Source of the DNA: VRUE01 sp963718775
Lineage (GTDB): Bacteria > Actinomycetota > Thermoleophilia > Solirubrobacterales > 70-9
Length of the DNA stretch: 64,000 bases
Assembly (NCBI GenBank): GCA_963718775.1
Contig: OY970377.1
Span: forward strand, 744,001-808,000
Direction of reading: 5' to 3'
Made by a program: the position numbers and the translations under genes
Shown here: positions 62,512 through 64,000 of the stretch, piece after piece
Layout: each line of letters opens with the position of its first letter
How positions within the stretch are numbered: position 1 is the stretch's first letter
Notes under the pieces: generated by a model
Database searches by the model: none
The model's input: only the letters and a program-made list of their open reading frames with translations
What the model was told of the DNA's origin: nothing

Positions 62512-62619
62512 AGCGCAAGGGACGGGCATCCCCTGCAGAAACCCGCATAGAAACCGCCCTCAGGGTCCTCGCCAGGGCGGGCTCCGATGTTTCCTCCGGG
62601 GATGCCCGTCCCTTGCGCT
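62512..62619. repeat. Palindromic element C
   Basis: Outer arms 62512-62533 and 62598-62619 pair perfectly over 22 bp (AGCGCAAGGGACGGGCATCC core). Inside, CCGCCCT and AGGGCGG form a second stem. It lies between two divergent genes, so it must span the promoters. Only one copy is in the window. Confidence 0.85.
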
Positions 62620-62632
62620 AGATTGCGGAGCC

Positions 62633-62893
62633 GTGAAGACTCCCTCTCGCTCAACCAAAGCTCTTGCAGCATTCGGCGCCGCGCTGCTCTCGATGCTGCT
62701 CGCGGCGCCGCTGGCGCTCGCCGAGAACGGAGTTGGCCTTGCCGGGCCGACGACCGACAAGACGGTCACCTTCTTCTGCTTCGGCGTGATCGCCTTCTTC
62801 GCGATCCTCGTGATCGTGCTCTCGATCGTCCAGGGCCAACTCGAGAAGCGCAAAGAACGCCGTAGGTATGACCTAGAGCGCTACGGCTCGTAG
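62633..62893 (+). CDS. Small exported membrane protein
   Basis: The 86-residue product has a signal-like start (STKALAAFGAALLSMLLAAP then LALA), then DKTVTFFCFGVIAFFAILVIV as a second helix and a highly charged cytoplasmic end (EKRKERRRYDLERYGS). No enzyme motif. The GTG at 62633 follows GCGGAG. It ends at the base before the convergent HD gene. Function unknown. Confidence 0.75.
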   Translation: MKTPSRSTKALAAFGAALLSMLLAAPLALAENGVGLAGPTTDKTVTFFCFGVIAFFAILVIVLSIVQGQLEKRKERRRYDLERYGS

Positions 62894-63739
62894 TCAGTCG
62901 AGACGGAAGCCGCTGAGCAGGCGCTTCTCGGTCTCGCCCTCGATCTTCGCGACGACTTCGACTTTGCCCTCCAGCGGCGTGCCGCGGATCTTCGTCGCCA
63001 GCAGGTCGTCGACCTGGAAGATGCCAGCGGAGTTGTTGAGCTCGATCTCGATCCGCACCGGCCGCTCCTCTCCCGCTTCGATCCGCACCTCGTCCACCGC
63101 GGCGGCCGAGATCGAGTGGATCCCCTCCTGCCCCGCTTCGATCGGCAGCCGGGTGCGCCCCTGCGCCATGTCCAACGCGTCGGCGACCCGCACCACCCCA
63201 GCCTCGAGCGTGTAGGGCTCCCCGCGCCGCCGATGCCCGATGATCGCGTGCAGGATCTCCGAGGTCACGATCGTCCGCTCTGGCTGCTTGTAGGAACCCT
63301 CAAGCAATCGTTCAAGAGCGCCGTTGGCAAGGAACAAGCTGTAGGCCTCATGGTCGGCCCTGTGGATCGACATGCCGACGTCATGCAGCAGTGCGCCGCC
63401 AGCGACAACCACCTCAGCGTCTTTCGGCGACATGCCGTGATCGGCGACAACCGCCGGCTCCACTCCCGCCTTGACCAACAGCCGCAGCAACCGCAGGGCG
63501 ATGTTGAGAACGATCTGCATGTGAACCCACGAGTGGTCCGACATCCCCAGCCGCTCGGCATGCACCTGCGCCATGTACCACCAACCTCGAACCTGCTCGT
63601 CCCCGTTGACCGCCTCGAGGAACCCCTCCAGTTTGCGGTTCCCCCGCGTCGGCGCCCGAACCTTCGCCTCGGCAATCGCTTCTTTCGGAGGCTTGCGTTT
63701 CGGCCCCTTCGGATCCGGCGTGGGTACTGCCTCAGTCAT
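62894..63739 (-). CDS. HD-domain phosphohydrolase
   Basis: A 281-residue protein with a basic N-terminal head, then an HD domain: HVERLGMSDHSWVHMQIV-like region (about 55-75), GGALLHDVGMSIHRADHEAY with the His-Asp pair, IIGHRRRGEP and VVRVADALDMAQGR. This is the metal-dependent nucleotidase or RNA phosphodiesterase type. A C-terminal 70-residue strand-rich part follows. The ATG at 63739 begins MTEAVPTPDPKG. An upstream extension lies in element D2 and is not credible. Substrate unknown. Confidence 0.85.
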   Translation of the reverse strand: MTEAVPTPDPKGPKRKPPKEAIAEAKVRAPTRGNRKLEGFLEAVNGDEQVRGWWYMAQVHAERLGMSDHSWVHMQIVLNIALRLLRLLVKAGVEPAVVADHGMSPKDAEVVVAGGALLHDVGMSIHRADHEAYSLFLANGALERLLEGSYKQPERTIVTSEILHAIIGHRRRGEPYTLEAGVVRVADALDMAQGRTRLPIEAGQEGIHSISAAAVDEVRIEAGEERPVRIEIELNNSAGIFQVDDLLATKIRGTPLEGKVEVVAKIEGETEKRLLSGFRLD

Positions 63740-63755
63740 CGACACGATCGTAGGG

Positions 63756-63868
63756 GAGCGACCGGGCACCACTCCCCGCTCAACTTTTTGGCCTCTAAGT
63801 AGGGCGGCTCTCGCCGAGGGGCCAGGTGCCAAAAAGTACAAGCCGCAGGGAGCGGCGCCCGGTCGCTC
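63756..63868. repeat. Palindromic element D2
   Basis: Outer arms GAGCGACCGGGC (63756-63767) and GCCCGGTCGCTC (63857-63868), then CCGCTC/GAGCGG, then ACTTTTTGGC/GCCAAAAAGT (63783-63792 and 63827-63836), followed by ACAAGCCG. It shares the inner A/T stem and ACAAGNCG with D1, and CGCAGGGAGCG with the A family. It lies between the transglycosylase stop and the HD gene. Confidence 0.75.
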
Positions 63869-63877
63869 TCTCAGAGA

Positions 63878-64000
63878 TCAGCCGCAGATAGGCCACGGGC
63901 TGGAGCCCGATGCGGCATAGAGCAAAGCCGCGCGGTAGTCCTGCTCCTGCTCGGGTGCTGCAGCGGGGTCGCCGGACCCGCCGACGGATGCCCAGGTGCT
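63878..64000 (-). CDS. Transglycosylase-like (Rpf-type) protein, 3' end only
   Basis: The last 40 codons of a gene that begins beyond the window. The text STWASVGGSGDPAAAPEQEQ, then DYRAALLYAASGSSPWPICG, is the end of the lysozyme-like domain found in resuscitation-promoting factors and related wall enzymes of actinomycetes, where AEQ..R...LYARSG..PWPVC is the common finish. It would cut peptidoglycan outside the cell. Domains before this are unseen, so the protein's full type is unknown. Confidence 0.75.
   Translation of the reverse strand, partial: STWASVGGSGDPAAAPEQEQDYRAALLYAASGSSPWPICG

Overview
The window is about 64 kb of very GC-rich, densely packed bacterial chromosome. Many starts are GTG or TTG, 4-nt stop/start overlaps are frequent, and no gap between genes exceeds 300 nt. 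Gene content fits an aerobic actinomycete: AlkB with rubredoxin, System II cytochrome c maturation, an OmpR-type regulator, a PknB-like kinase and TadE-like proteins. Several secreted families with no general name and an RTX protein point to Thermoleophilia/Solirubrobacterales, but that placement is inference. No transposase, phage gene, CRISPR array or rRNA was seen. The only RNA gene found is tRNA-Gly(CCC).

Layout. 1-3.0 kb: a zinc/manganese ABC importer read leftward from a Zur-like box; its first gene is a permease fused to the lipoprotein receptor. 3.1-7.3 kb: dtd, pdxH, a TetR regulator, a frameshifted methyltransferase and a double acetyltransferase. 7.3-9.3 kb: alkB, rubredoxin and a TetR regulator. 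9.5-13.4 kb: a secreted protein, secG, ccmF and ccmE. 13.5-18.8 kb: an SDR enzyme, a large secreted-protein gene broken by four frameshifts, a winged-helix regulator, tRNA-Gly, and ccmG-ccmH. 18.8-24.5 kb: a CpsD-like ATPase, argS, a phosphoesterase, a lipoprotein with a PknB-like kinase, and a secreted protein. 24.7-30.4 kb: the operon gap-pgk-tpiA-gpmI-tgt. 30.5-41.4 kb: a VOC protein, an ABC-2 exporter, rapZ, uvrC, an enoyl-CoA hydratase, a cupredoxin, a MaoC protein and a secreted RTX protein. 41.4-46.8 kb: two toxin-antitoxin pairs and an epimerase set among Tad/Flp-type genes. 46.8-61.4 kb: a phosphate/polyphosphate island. 61.7-64 kb: uppP, a small membrane protein, an HD protein and the end of a transglycosylase-like gene.

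The phosphate island is the strongest functional block. It holds pstSCAB, phoU, ppx, two half-size CHAD proteins, a PHP-glycosyltransferase fusion, ppk, a PhoU-like DUF47 protein, pit, a full PhoB-like regulator and a regulator with only the DNA-binding half. Four promoters in it carry TTCACA-type repeats spaced exactly 11 bp, like actinobacterial PHO boxes. Uptake, polyphosphate synthesis, breakdown and binding therefore look like one regulon.

The least expected structure is a set of long palindromic elements. Family B (about 50 bp, three copies) and family A (about 105 bp, two copies) each keep a conserved core. All five lie within genes or between co-directional genes, and the intergenic copies start at or within a few bases of the upstream stop codon. 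One B copy sits in frame inside a coding sequence. A third type (D, two copies) and two single long hairpins follow the same general design.
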